In this document: piece by piece, positions 17,220-26,623 of the stretch | Position numbering within the stretch: position 1 is the first letter of the stretch | How the letters are laid out: each line of letters starts with the position of its first letter | Assembly: GCF_002934005.1 (NCBI RefSeq) | Contig: NZ_PGEM01000076.1 | Location: forward strand, 1 to 60,335 | DNA: 60,335 nt | Source of the DNA: Cuspidothrix issatschenkoi CHARLIE-1 | Lineage (GTDB): Bacteria; Cyanobacteriota; Cyanobacteriia; Cyanobacteriales; Nostocaceae | Direction of reading: 5' to 3' | Notes under the pieces: model-generated | Seen by the model: the letters and a program-made list of their open reading frames with translations, nothing else | Databases searched by the model: none | What the model was told of the DNA's origin: nothing | Translations under genes and position numbers: made by a program

Positions 17220-19949
17220 TTAAGCAGCCAACAATTCCGTAAAAGCCAATAAATCATCAACCTCATCATCAGAAAAAAACCTATCAACGGCATTTTTCCC
17301 AAACCTAGCCAAAGCCCCCTCATACAAATCAGCCACCTCTAACCTCCGCTTTTGTAAAAACACACTCTGCACAGCCCTTAAAAAATTAATCTGATTAGCA
17401 TTATACTGATGTTTGGCAATAAAATCTTCAAATTGACGCTTTACCACTTCATCATAATCTGGTATGGCATCCAAATCCAATAAATGCCGCAAAAATGCCA
17501 ACAAACTATTAGCTTTTAGCCCGTAAGCCTTGCGAATATTCGACTCAGAAAGCTGAATATTACTACCTCCTAAACCTTGGCGTAAAGTTCTTTCTAACTC
17601 AATCAATTGCCAATCTGTAACTGCTTCACCTTCCTGAATAGCCTTAATAGTAGGATGATCATCTACAATTACATTTATTTTCTCCTCAACTCGTTTTTTA
17701 TATTCCTCTACATAAACTTGTTCACCACCCTCACCCACAGTAATAAAACCGCGAGTAGCCACAAAATCAGCTAAATCTAAGTTTAAAAAACTATTTTGGC
17801 GTTTTCGATATTTCATTTCTTCAGCCAAATCAGCTATGATCTGATTTAATTCTTTCACCGTCGCATTATTCAACCGTGAAGATAAACACAACTTAATTGC
17901 ATCTTGTTTTCGTTTATCTTGATGAACAAACTCAGGTAAAAGACTGACATCTTCAGCAATAGATTGTACAGTATCCGGTTTTGCCCCTTGCGTTTGAATT
18001 TCTAACTTTAATCGTTCAACTTTACTGGTAAAAGTTGCTGCTGCTATCTCCACACCTGGCACAAATCGCAAAAGAGGAGCAACTTTAAACCGTAATGACT
18101 TCAATTTATCTTTAGTAATGTAATTCCAAAATAAATCTGTCCAAACTTCAGCAATATCAAACATCTTCTTTTTGACAGTAAATGAATCTGTCGGAATTTG
18201 GGTGATTTGTTCCCGTAAACTTGCAATTACCGCTTGACAATCTGGTGACTCTTGATCATGTAAATATAACTCTAGCAAATCCAAACGAGTGTTAAAAATA
18301 CGAGATAATACGGGAATAGTTTGGGCTACTTCTGTTTGTGCTTTATCTTCAAATTCATTTTCCCAAAAATCAATAATTAAAAATTCCTCTTTTGTTCGAT
18401 TTGGCAACCATTCCAACTTTTTACAAGCCTTTTGATTTCTTGTACCTCGTCCAATCATTTGCCATAATTTTATCTGTGATTGCACAGGTTTCATAAACAC
18501 CAAATTCATGATTTCTGGTACATCTACCCCAGTATCTAGCATATCCACAGAAATAGCAATGCGGGGCATATCCTCTTTTTTAAAGTTTCCTGTTAGCTTG
18601 CCTTTATATTCTGTTTTGTGGGTAATTACTCGCACCAAATCAGAATATTGGGGATACATTTCTTCAAAAGTTGTACACAGCCGTAAAGCGTGTTCTTGAG
18701 TCAATGCAAATACAATGGTTTTCGCTGGTAGTTGCCCTGATTCATCTTTATGGCAAACTTCCATAATTTCCTCCCATTGCTTGCGGAGAGTGTCTTTATT
18801 ACTCACCTTTTTTTCTAAATCTGTACCGGAAAAATCAATATCATCTGGATCATGTCCTTGTGCTATCAATATATTCTGTTCTTCTTCTGAAAGTTTCGCG
18901 CCTTTAATACCTTCACTTTGAAATTTAGTTTGTGCTTGATAAAGACTAAAATCAACTAAATTTTTCTCTTCAACTGCTTGTTTATAGGTGTAGAGAAAAC
19001 TAGGAATACCATCAAAACAGTGAAAAGTATTAAAAGTATTCCTATCAATAAAATCTGCGGGGGTGGCAGTTAAACCAATCATCCGCCCATCAAAATATTC
19101 CATTACCTCTTGAAAGAGGTTAAAAATAGAACGATGTGCCTCATCAAAAATAATTAAATCAAAAAAAGCCGGACTAAATTTTTTATAGGAATTTCTTAAA
19201 GTCTTTTCCACAACTACATACAGCCGTTTAGTTTTATCTATGTTGTAGCTGAAAATGCGATCGCATGGTTCATGGGGTATGTGTTCCATAAAACCATCTT
19301 CTAAAGCTTGTTTAACTAAATTATCCCTATCAGCAACAAATAAGATTTTCCGACTTTGATTAGCCCGTAAAAATAAGTCAATAATCGCCATTGCGGTGCG
19401 GGTTTTCCCTGTTCCCGTAGCCATTACCAACAAAGTCCGGCGTTTTCCTTCATCAAATGTTTCACAAACCCGACGAATAGCTTCCTGTTGATAATCTCTC
19501 CCAGCAATTTGGGTATTAATTGGTAATGAACTTAACGCAATTTGATTTTGACGAATATACAGTAAATTCTCTAAATCTGATGGCGAAAAAAAACCAGCTA
19601 CCTGCCGTTTTGCAGAATTTCCCACATCCCAAAAATGAGTTTCTTCCCCATTCGTCATAAATGCAAAAGGGCGGAAACTTTGATGTTTTTCTATTTCTTT
19701 AACGTAGTATTCTACCTGGGTTTGGGCAATTTTCGGATCACTGCTTTGGCGTTTTGCTTCTACTACTGCTATAACTTCCCCATTGGGTTGATACAAGCAA
19801 TAATCAGTAACACCGTTCCAAGGTTCGGCATTATAACCATCCACAGGAATTTCTAACCCCACTTGGTTGGGGTCTTTGATGTTCCATCCTGCTAGGGTTA
19901 AAGCAGGATCAATTAATTGTGTCCTAGTGTTGGCTTCGCTGGCTGACAT
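17220..19949 (-). CDS. hsdR: Type I restriction enzyme R subunit HsdR (EcoEI-like)
   Basis: 909-aa translocating restriction subunit. The N-terminal PD-(D/E)xK nuclease shows VTDYCLYQPNGEVIAVVEAKRQ (about 47-68) with the D and ExK residues. The SF2 motor has motif I MATGTGKTRTA (about 177), DEAH box IIFDEAHRS (about 268), motif III GLTATP (about 293) and motif VI QMIGRGTRN (about 500). The C-terminal third matches the EcoEI-type R C-terminal region. Start MSASEANTRTQLIDPAL is typical. First gene of the hsd operon. All catalytic residues are present, so it is probably active if expressed. Confidence 0.95.
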   Translation of the reverse strand: MSASEANTRTQLIDPALTLAGWNIKDPNQVGLEIPVDGYNAEPWNGVTDYCLYQPNGEVIAVVEAKRQSSDPKIAQTQVEYYVKEIEKHQSFRPFAFMTNGEETHFWDVGNSAKRQVAGFFSPSDLENLLYIRQNQIALSSLPINTQIAGRDYQQEAIRRVCETFDEGKRRTLLVMATGTGKTRTAMAIIDLFLRANQSRKILFVADRDNLVKQALEDGFMEHIPHEPCDRIFSYNIDKTKRLYVVVEKTLRNSYKKFSPAFFDLIIFDEAHRSIFNLFQEVMEYFDGRMIGLTATPADFIDRNTFNTFHCFDGIPSFLYTYKQAVEEKNLVDFSLYQAQTKFQSEGIKGAKLSEEEQNILIAQGHDPDDIDFSGTDLEKKVSNKDTLRKQWEEIMEVCHKDESGQLPAKTIVFALTQEHALRLCTTFEEMYPQYSDLVRVITHKTEYKGKLTGNFKKEDMPRIAISVDMLDTGVDVPEIMNLVFMKPVQSQIKLWQMIGRGTRNQKACKKLEWLPNRTKEEFLIIDFWENEFEDKAQTEVAQTIPVLSRIFNTRLDLLELYLHDQESPDCQAVIASLREQITQIPTDSFTVKKKMFDIAEVWTDLFWNYITKDKLKSLRFKVAPLLRFVPGVEIAAATFTSKVERLKLEIQTQGAKPDTVQSIAEDVSLLPEFVHQDKRKQDAIKLCLSSRLNNATVKELNQIIADLAEEMKYRKRQNSFLNLDLADFVATRGFITVGEGGEQVYVEEYKKRVEEKINVIVDDHPTIKAIQEGEAVTDWQLIELERTLRQGLGGSNIQLSESNIRKAYGLKANSLLAFLRHLLDLDAIPDYDEVVKRQFEDFIAKHQYNANQINFLRAVQSVFLQKRRLEVADLYEGALARFGKNAVDRFFSDDEVDDLLAFTELLAA

Positions 19950-20305
19950 TACACCATCCTTTTGTTGTATATCCTGGTTTGCACAGTCTTACTGTGTTTA
20001 TATTTGGATATACCGTAACAGTATAGTATGCTTTTTAGCGTTAGCCAACGGGAATTATGTAAAAAATTATCACTAATACTGTGAGTTTTTGCTCTCACAG
20101 AACTAGAAACCTGGTAAAGCTTGCTGAGTTTTTGGTATTGGTTGTTGTGCGATCGCAAAGCACCCCGCAGGAATCGCTGTTAGTTAGACTATGGTGGAGA
20201 GGTGCAATTGTGCGGAACTCAGTACCAAAGGCGATCGCGAAGCGCTGACCAAAGGTATCGCTTGATAAGGTATCATAAACTAATCACGAAAAAAGATGAA
20301 ACAAA
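19950..20305. other. Intergenic region upstream of hsdR
   Basis: About 355 bases without a recognisable gene. It must hold the hsdR promoter and contains two HIP1-like GCGATCGC sites (near 20149 and 20230) and a 'gcgatcgcgaagcgctgacc' repeat phrase. Confidence 0.5.
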
Positions 20306-20470
20306 ATGCAAGCCATTCTCCTCAGCAGCGAAGAAGTCGCAAAACGTGCCAAAGAATTATATGAAAATGGCATTCGTCAGCAAGTAGACACCGAAGAAAA
20401 CATCGGTAAAATGATAATTATTGATATAGAAACAGGTGAATATGCTATTGATAAAACAGGCAAAATTTAG
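20306..20470 (+). CDS. Small antitoxin-like protein, 54 aa
   Basis: Short gene: MQAILLSSEEVAKRAKEL, then a charged middle and GKMIIIDIETGEYAID near the end. This resembles a group of small cyanobacterial proteins, often found as the upstream partner in toxin-antitoxin-like gene pairs, with the phrase GK-I-IDIETGEYEID. No partner gene follows: the next bases are repeat sequence. The group assignment is from memory, and no ribosome binding site is evident. Confidence 0.6.
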   Translation: MQAILLSSEEVAKRAKELYENGIRQQVDTEENIGKMIIIDIETGEYAIDKTGKI

Positions 20471-20504
20471 CAGATAATAGCCATGTGCTTTTACCATGTT
20501 CCCT

Positions 20505-20543
20505 GTTCCCTCTCCTCACAGACAACTTTTTCAGCAACCCCTA
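20505..20543. repeat. Isolated IS end
   Basis: Reverse complement begins TAGGGGTTGCTGAAAAAGTT and continues with 'gtctgtgaggagagggaac'. The same 39 bases occur at 29287-29325 (one mismatch), and the first part matches the terminal inverted repeat of the IS1182-like element at 46186. Confidence 0.65.
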
Positions 20544-20544
20544 T

Positions 20545-21177
20545 TTATTTTTGAATTTGATTTTGGAATAAAGGACGCACAATTAAATAGCCAGCAGCAA
20601 AACCTGTCACCATAATTAATATAATAGTAATTATTAACCACCAACTATTTAATCCCTTACTTTCTGACTGAGGAGAACGAGAACATCTCACTTGCTGTTC
20701 TTCGATGAATACTGTTTCCGTCACTGGAAAATTCATATCCTTGACAGGTGCAGCAGACTTCTGATGACGAGGAGCAAAAGCAGCTTTTTTTACCTTTACT
20801 TTACGAAGACGCTGTGTTTGTTGACGTGGAGGTGCTGAAGTAGTTAGAGGGTTATTTGTATATCTGACCTCATTTTGACTACTGGGTATGGGTTGGGGTT
20901 GATGTTGTACATCCTCATGATGAGGTACTGCGGGAGAACTGGGTGCTGGAGCATCAACTAACTTTTGCAGGTCTAAACAAGACTGAATGATCTTTCTGAT
21001 TTCTTGACGCAGTTGTTGATTTTCTTCGACTAATTTCTGATTGTGACTGGTGACAACATCCAATTTAGATTGGATAGCCTGTGACTCCGCTGTCAACTCC
21101 CGATAAACACAAAGAGGAACTGATGGAGAATAATTGTTAGGTGGTTGACTATAATTAGATCCTGTAGATGTTTTCAT
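20545..21177 (-). CDS. Unidentified coiled-coil protein with C-terminal membrane anchor
   Basis: The ATG at 21175-21177 (MKTSTGSNYSQPPNN) is preferred over an upstream start that would add 35 residues of non-matching hydrophobic sequence. 210 aa. A coiled coil is clear at about residues 28-70 (SQAIQSKLDVVTSHNQKL, then EENQQLRQEI). A Pro/Gln-rich low-complexity linker and a basic patch (RLRKVKVKKAAF) follow, and one transmembrane helix sits near the C-terminus (WWLIITIILIMVTGFAAGYL). I do not recognise the family. The plan fits a tail-anchored protein facing the cytoplasm; function unknown. Confidence 0.65.
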   Translation of the reverse strand: MKTSTGSNYSQPPNNYSPSVPLCVYRELTAESQAIQSKLDVVTSHNQKLVEENQQLRQEIRKIIQSCLDLQKLVDAPAPSSPAVPHHEDVQHQPQPIPSSQNEVRYTNNPLTTSAPPRQQTQRLRKVKVKKAAFAPRHQKSAAPVKDMNFPVTETVFIEEQQVRCSRSPQSESKGLNSWWLIITIILIMVTGFAAGYLIVRPLFQNQIQK

Positions 21178-21454
21178 GGATAGATGAGTATATACGGTAA
21201 TTAGAGTAGGGACAACAAAGCTCAGAGTATAGTTATTTGTGAGATTATGCCCAAGAATAATGGAAAAATGCACAAAAGGCAAAGATTTGCAATTTTCTCA
21301 AGTCAGTCATCAGAAGTCAGAATTTAGTAGGATATGTCAAACCTGATCATCCAGTTATCATCTATAGACGTTCAATATTTGACTGACTCTACATATTACC
21401 CTCAGTATAGTAGATAATTATATGTTATTGATGCAACTTATTTTAAAATTCCAT

Positions 21455-21799
21455 CTATTTTGTTAATAAAGGGAAAAAGTGTCCTACAGGGCCTTGTCCT
21501 TTACCAATATTGAGGGAATAGGTGAGCGCATTTGTTACATATTCTTTAGCTGTTTGCACTGATGTCCTGATGTCATTACCCAAAGCTAGATTAGCAGTAA
21601 TGGCGGCTGATAAATTACAACCTGTACCATGAGTATTTTTTGTCTGTATTTGTTCCGTTGTCAAAACCTCAAACTTTTCACCATTAAACCAAACATCAAC
21701 ACCCCGCAAACTTCCAGACATTCCCCCACCTTTAACTAAAACCGCCTTTACTCCTAAGTCCCAGGGATTCTCGGGTCTACAATCTTTCTCACCAGAGGT
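21455..21799 (-). pseudogene. thiD: C-terminal fragment of ThiD (HMP/HMP-P kinase)
   Basis: The reading frame open from the stop at 21800-21802 down to 21455 encodes about 114 residues. They match the last third of hydroxymethylpyrimidine kinase: GVKAVLVKGGGM, then VWFNGEKFEVLTT, the anion-hole motif NTHGTGCNLSAAI, and a C-terminus IGKGQGPVGHFFPLL. The N-terminal two thirds with the substrate-binding residues are absent; the sequence before the frame reads into unrelated bases. A complete thiD presumably exists elsewhere. Confidence 0.8.
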
Positions 21800-21983
21800 C
21801 TATTGTCTACTCAAGTTTGCTTCTTGCAGTAGCACTTGTGGTAAGGCTAGAAGATAGGCAATTTGATAAGCTAATCATGTTCCTTTATTGCGTCTTAACG
21901 CATTTTGTTTACTCAGACCAACTAACACACTTTCCGTTAGCTGGGATAAAACAGGTAAATATTGCAAATATTCGAGTACACCA

Positions 21984-23696
21984 ATGAGCGATCGCCCTTT
22001 AGAATTTTTATTAATTGACCCAGATCCCATTTTCCGTTTAGGACTAAAGGTAACGCTGGAAGCTATTCCTAATTTACAGGTGGTAGCTGATGTTTCTACT
22101 GACACTGCGGCTTTGCAAGTGTTAGCGGAAATACTAGCGCGAAACCCTCGGCAAATTAAATTAATTATCTTAGCATTAGATCAAGAACGACTAGGATGGC
22201 AATTCTGCAAGGAATTGAAATCTTTATATCCTCACATACCTATATTACTCCTAACTGACCTATCTCAGCCAGAATTACTGATGGACGCAAAAGCAACAGG
22301 GGTAAATGGGTATTGTCCCAAAGGGATATCAATTTCTCAATTAGTCCCAATTGTGGAACAAGTAGCCAATGGTGGTTATTATTGGCCTGTAGAGACACAA
22401 ATTTTTCCGCCTGTGGTATCTGCTTTACCATTTACTAAGTTGAGACAGAGTATACAAGCTTCTGGAAATAACTATATTAATCATACTCTCCATCAAGTTA
22501 CAGCAGAATTAAAACTACCAGGAATAAGTCTATTAAATCAAGTTATCTTAGCAGGAAGACGACGGGAACTTTTAGCGGCGCGGTGGTGTGTAAATCATTT
22601 ATTAACAGTACCCCAGGAAAGACAAAAAACGCCACCAGAACTCCAGTTACGATCAGCAGATGTTCGGGCAACTCCCAGTATGATCACAGGAGATACACAA
22701 CCACCATATAATATGCCACCTGTGGTTAGTTCTCAACAACTGCAAGCTGAATTATTAACACAATGTTTAAATAAATTACAATTCCCTTTAGATAATCTCA
22801 CAAATACACCTTTAGAAATTGATATTCTCAGAGAAGATAAAAAAAGAGAGTTACTTTATATTATTGTCCATAAATTTTCTCAGCAGTTGGCGGAAATTCG
22901 TACTTTTAATTTTGATAAACAACAATTATATAATTTAAAAGATCAGATTTTAGTAGATCTATGGCAATTTACGCTTACAGAATTTTTTGGTAATTATCGG
23001 CAAATTGTTGTTAACAAAGCAGAAATTAACTTGGTTAAATTTTTATTAGATAAAACTACAGACTTACAAACCCAACTAATTCAGCAAGTCCCCCTATTTT
23101 TTGAATTATTATCTTATTTAATTTTATTTACAGATTTGTATATTGATAATATTGCCTATAGAGCAGGAAGTCAAGAAGCCCAATCTCAAGCCTTAGCTAT
23201 TGTAGAAAATTTATTTATTCATATAGCTAATCGTGTGATGCAGCCGTTATTAAATTACTTGGCGGATGCAGAAATTATTAAACAAAACTTTTATGATCGG
23301 CATATAATTTCCACTAGAGAAATTGAAAAATTCCGCAATAATTTATCTTGGAAATATCAATTATCTCAATATATCATCGAAGCTCAAACAATTTTTGAAA
23401 GTCGTTATGAATTATTTGTATTTGCCCCTCGTGGTATTGCCAAAATATCAGTTTATGCCCCTCGTAATCAAGAGTTAGCAGAACTAGCTGGTATTCCTTT
23501 AGGGGTGACATTATTGCTAGAATTCCGGGATGCCATTACCCCACGAATAAAATCTTTAGCAGGTTTTTTAGGAACTGGAATTGTTTTTGTCCTAACTCAA
23601 GTAATTGGTAGAGGTTTAGGTTTAATCGGTCGCGGTATTTTACAAGGAATTGGCAGCGTTTCTTTAACAGATAAAGGAGAACGGAAAGATCAGTAA
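21984..23696 (+). CDS. ycf55: Ycf55-like protein (DUF3685) with N-terminal receiver-like domain
   Basis: The start MSDRPLEFLLIDPDPIFRLG at 21984 is chosen because the 32 residues upstream match nothing and overlap other sequence. 570 aa. Residues 1-125 resemble a response-regulator receiver: paired acidic residues in LLIDPDP, a candidate phospho-acceptor region LIILALDQERLG, and a conserved lysine in GYCPKG. The C-terminal 350 residues match the DUF3685/Ycf55 family of cyanobacteria and red algal plastids, including NNLSWKYQLSQYIIEAQTIFE-like sequence and a hydrophobic glycine-rich end (GTGIVFVLTQVIGRGLGLIG). Function of the family is unknown to me. Confidence 0.85.
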   Translation: MSDRPLEFLLIDPDPIFRLGLKVTLEAIPNLQVVADVSTDTAALQVLAEILARNPRQIKLIILALDQERLGWQFCKELKSLYPHIPILLLTDLSQPELLMDAKATGVNGYCPKGISISQLVPIVEQVANGGYYWPVETQIFPPVVSALPFTKLRQSIQASGNNYINHTLHQVTAELKLPGISLLNQVILAGRRRELLAARWCVNHLLTVPQERQKTPPELQLRSADVRATPSMITGDTQPPYNMPPVVSSQQLQAELLTQCLNKLQFPLDNLTNTPLEIDILREDKKRELLYIIVHKFSQQLAEIRTFNFDKQQLYNLKDQILVDLWQFTLTEFFGNYRQIVVNKAEINLVKFLLDKTTDLQTQLIQQVPLFFELLSYLILFTDLYIDNIAYRAGSQEAQSQALAIVENLFIHIANRVMQPLLNYLADAEIIKQNFYDRHIISTREIEKFRNNLSWKYQLSQYIIEAQTIFESRYELFVFAPRGIAKISVYAPRNQELAELAGIPLGVTLLLEFRDAITPRIKSLAGFLGTGIVFVLTQVIGRGLGLIGRGILQGIGSVSLTDKGERKDQ

Positions 23697-23783
23697 TTGC
23701 CATAAAGGTTTTACGATAACACCTTTATCACAAGTAATAAAACACATTTCTAATGAGGAATTACACGGCTACTTATCAGTATC

Positions 23784-23874
23784 AGGACTTACGCAAAACA
23801 TACAAAAGTAGGGGTAATTCATGAATTACCCCTACGAAAGAATCAGGTTTTTGATTGCTTCGTGCGTAAGTCCT
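23784..23874. mobile_element. MITE copy, best-preserved of its family
   Basis: 91 bp with perfect 12-bp inverted ends AGGACTTACGCA and TGCGTAAGTCCT, and an inner 22-bp palindrome centred on TTCATGAA. No coding capacity. Lies between two convergent genes. Confidence 0.88.
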
Positions 23875-23886
23875 AAGTATAATTTA

Positions 23887-25344
23887 CTATAAATTCCAAT
23901 CACGACGATAATTAAAGAAACTTATTAACAATTCTTGTAAACTATGATTACGATTTAGTTTCAATGTTTGCCATTCTCGACTAGTTGCGACTAAAATTTC
24001 TGTATAGCTAGGATAAACTGCGGATAGCTGTGCTAATTTTGTAATGTTGATCTTTTCTGATATTGCCAAAGTGATTAAATTAATTAATTCTGTTGCTGCT
24101 TGACCGAAAATAGCACCGCCTAATATTTGCCCATTTTCTAAGACGATTATTTTACAAATACCAGTTATTTCGCCTCTAATTTGGGCGGAGGTAGCAGTTT
24201 TAAAATATTGTTTTAAAACTAAAATTTTCCGGGAAGAATATCTCTTTTTAGCTTGAGTTTCTGTTAAACCAACTTGGCCTACCATCGGCTGACAATTTAT
24301 GCCCCAAGGTATAAGATCATAATTAACTTTATCTGTGGGCAAAAATAAGGCATTTTTGACGGCAATATTAGCTTCATAATTAGCAAGATTGGGTAAATCA
24401 TAACCACCAATTACATCACCACAAGCGTAGATGCGATGGTTTGTAGTTTGTAATTTTTCATTCATAACTAAGTTATGTCTATGCCCTTTGACTCCGACTG
24501 CTGGTAAATTTAGATATTCTAAATTAGGTTGTTGGCCAATAGCAATTAAAATTTCATCAGTTTCAATAGCTTCATTTCCTACTTGCAGCCATTTTTTATT
24601 ATCTATTATTCTGACTTGAGTAACTTCTGTTTGGTTTAAAATCCGCACTCCATCCACTTCTAATTGTGCTATGAGTAATTGAGCGATTTCCGGATCAAGA
24701 TGGGATAAAATTTGCGGATGTTTAGCTATTAAAGTTACCTGACAACCAATTTTAGCTAGAAGTTGAGCAATTTCAATACTTTGGTGAACTCCGCCCAAAA
24801 TCACCCATTTTTTTGGTAAGGGAGTGGTTTCTAAATATGACCAAATATTAGCTAATGTGAGATATTTAATAGTATCTAATCCAGGAATGTTGGGAATAAG
24901 AGGACGTGCACCATTAGCGAGTAGATAAGTACGACTATATAAACGTCTTTGATTAACTATAAAATTTAAGTGAGGATGGGCTTGAAATTCTCCATTACCA
25001 ATAATAATATCCACTCCTTGAACTGCTAAATTACCTAATGAATTAATTTCATTGATGTTTTTATTAATTGTTTGGGCATAAAATAAACTGTTTTCCCAAG
25101 TCATATTTTGGGAGTTTAATTGAATATGATTTGGCAAATTCCCAAAATTACTTAAATTTTGATATTGACTCTCAAGATGATTAATTTGACTGAGGATATA
25201 TTGATAATTGATGTGAGAGTGAGTCAAAAAATTTTCCTCAGCAATTAAAGCTACTTTAGCCTTAAAACCTATTGCCATTAAAGCAGCGTGATACCCAGCT
25301 AGAGTACCGCCTATGATCACGATATCATAATCAATATTGGACAT
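23887..25344 (-). CDS. Flavoprotein of the dihydrolipoamide dehydrogenase/mercuric reductase family, redox disulphide absent
   Basis: The start MSNIDYDIVIIGG (25342-25344) is chosen; the 29 upstream codons consist of a translated nucleotide repeat. 485 aa. FAD-binding IIGGTLAGYHAA (about 9-20), NAD(P)H-binding ILGGVHQSIEIAQLLAKIG (about 180), second FAD motif IYACGDVIGG (about 305) and a C-terminal dimerisation domain are all in order. The expected GGTCxNxGCxPxK segment is replaced by NFLTHSHINYQYILSQ, with no cysteine pair, and the C-terminal HxxP motif reads SAVYPSYTE. It therefore cannot work as a classic disulphide reductase; an NAD(P)H dehydrogenase role is conceivable. Confidence 0.85.
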   Translation of the reverse strand: MSNIDYDIVIIGGTLAGYHAALMAIGFKAKVALIAEENFLTHSHINYQYILSQINHLESQYQNLSNFGNLPNHIQLNSQNMTWENSLFYAQTINKNINEINSLGNLAVQGVDIIIGNGEFQAHPHLNFIVNQRRLYSRTYLLANGARPLIPNIPGLDTIKYLTLANIWSYLETTPLPKKWVILGGVHQSIEIAQLLAKIGCQVTLIAKHPQILSHLDPEIAQLLIAQLEVDGVRILNQTEVTQVRIIDNKKWLQVGNEAIETDEILIAIGQQPNLEYLNLPAVGVKGHRHNLVMNEKLQTTNHRIYACGDVIGGYDLPNLANYEANIAVKNALFLPTDKVNYDLIPWGINCQPMVGQVGLTETQAKKRYSSRKILVLKQYFKTATSAQIRGEITGICKIIVLENGQILGGAIFGQAATELINLITLAISEKINITKLAQLSAVYPSYTEILVATSREWQTLKLNRNHSLQELLISFFNYRRDWNL

Positions 25345-25346
25345 TG

Positions 25347-25420
25347 GTAATTCGTAATTTGGAATTTGTAATTCGTAATTTGGAATTCGTAATTCGTAAT
25401 TTGGAATTCGTAATTGGAAA
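25347..25420. repeat. Tandem AATTCGTAATTTGG repeat
   Basis: Four to five copies of a 14-base unit (aattcgtaatttgg with small changes) lie directly before the flavoprotein start. Translated in frame they give repeated IPNYEL, which shows that the longer reading frame is not real protein. Confidence 0.75.
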
Positions 25421-25523
25421 AGACAAAACATAAGAAATCTTTGTCACCTGTCACCTGACTGGTCACTGAGCGATAGCCTGCCTGGCGTAGCCATAGCCGA
25501 AGTGCTGACTCCTGAATTCTTAC

Positions 25524-26597
25524 TTAATTTTTAATTGTTTTCAGTGCATTTAATAGGCGTTGATTATCCGATTCAGTCCGAACGGCGACACGGAAGAAGC
25601 GATCGCCTAATTCTTTAAAACTTAAACAATCACGAATTAAAATCTGATGTTGCTGTAGTAATGTTTTTTGTAACTCAGAAGTAGAGGATGTAGATTCTAC
25701 CAATACATAGTTAACAGCACCTTGTAGGGGGCGTAAACCAGGAATTGAGGTTAGACCTTGAAATAATTGATTTCTTGCCTGTGGTAGCCATTTCCATGTG
25801 AGAGTTTGAAATTCTGTGTCTTGGAGAGCAGCGATCGCTGCGGCTGCTGCTAAAGTATTCACAGGCCAGGGATCTCGCCATGACTTCCATGTCGCTAAAC
25901 GGTGGGGATGAGCGATCGCATATCCCAATCTTAGCCCTGGTAAGCTGTAGAACTTCGTCAGCGATCTTAAAATTACTAAATTTTCATATTCCTGTACTAA
26001 CTCAATTAAACTTTGTTCTTGCTGGGGTGGCAGAAAATCCATAAACGCTTCATCTACCACCACCAAAGCAAACTTGTCTAAATAGGGTAAAACAGACTCC
26101 CGTGAAAATAACCTACCCGTTGGGTTATGGGGATTATTTAATAGTAACCCCGATACTGAACTCTCTAGCCTGAATTGTGGAAATAGGGAACTGTTCTCAT
26201 CTATCTCTGGGGACAAATTTACAGGAAACTCCAGAACTTTAGCCCCATAACTCGCAAGAGTGCGGTAATAGTCGCCAAAGGCCGGAGTCAGCAAAATTGT
26301 TCCTGCTAATTTTGCTAAATCTCTACCCACCAGAGTTAACAATTCTGCCGAACCATTACCAGGCAAAATCCACTCTGGGGGTAGTTGATGAAATTGACTC
26401 AGAGCTAGTCTCAGTTCACTATACTCTGGGTCAGGATAATTGCGGAGATTATCAAGTTGGGAAACAATCGCAGCGATAACGCTGTCTGGCGGACCCAACG
26501 GGCTAATACTGGCGGAAAAATCCACAATAGCATCCGGGGAACAGCCAGCCAGTGCTGCTGCCCAAGCTAAGTTTCCCCCGTGTGCTTGTTGTGGCAT
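25524..26597 (-). CDS. cobD: L-threonine-O-3-phosphate decarboxylase CobD
   Basis: PLP enzyme of fold type I that makes (R)-1-amino-2-propanol phosphate for the nucleotide loop of cobalamin. 357 aa from the ATG at 26597 (a TTG one codon upstream is not needed). The N-terminal HGGN followed by VDFSASISPLGPP is diagnostic of CobD as against histidinol-phosphate aminotransferase. NNPHNPTGR, VVDEAFMDF and the PLP lysine in RSLTKFYSLPGLRLGY are present. Close to hup (26 bases between the genes), in the same direction. Histidinol-phosphate aminotransferase is the less likely alternative. Confidence 0.85.
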   Translation of the reverse strand: MPQQAHGGNLAWAAALAGCSPDAIVDFSASISPLGPPDSVIAAIVSQLDNLRNYPDPEYSELRLALSQFHQLPPEWILPGNGSAELLTLVGRDLAKLAGTILLTPAFGDYYRTLASYGAKVLEFPVNLSPEIDENSSLFPQFRLESSVSGLLLNNPHNPTGRLFSRESVLPYLDKFALVVVDEAFMDFLPPQQEQSLIELVQEYENLVILRSLTKFYSLPGLRLGYAIAHPHRLATWKSWRDPWPVNTLAAAAAIAALQDTEFQTLTWKWLPQARNQLFQGLTSIPGLRPLQGAVNYVLVESTSSTSELQKTLLQQHQILIRDCLSFKELGDRFFRVAVRTESDNQRLLNALKTIKN

Positions 26598-26623
26598 CAA
26601 AAATAGTTTCCCTATAACAGAAA

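Noticed and set aside
25345-25431. N-terminal extension of the flavoprotein (repeated IPNYEL)
   Set aside because: It is a translated nucleotide repeat, and a normal family start (MSNIDYDIVIIGG) follows it.
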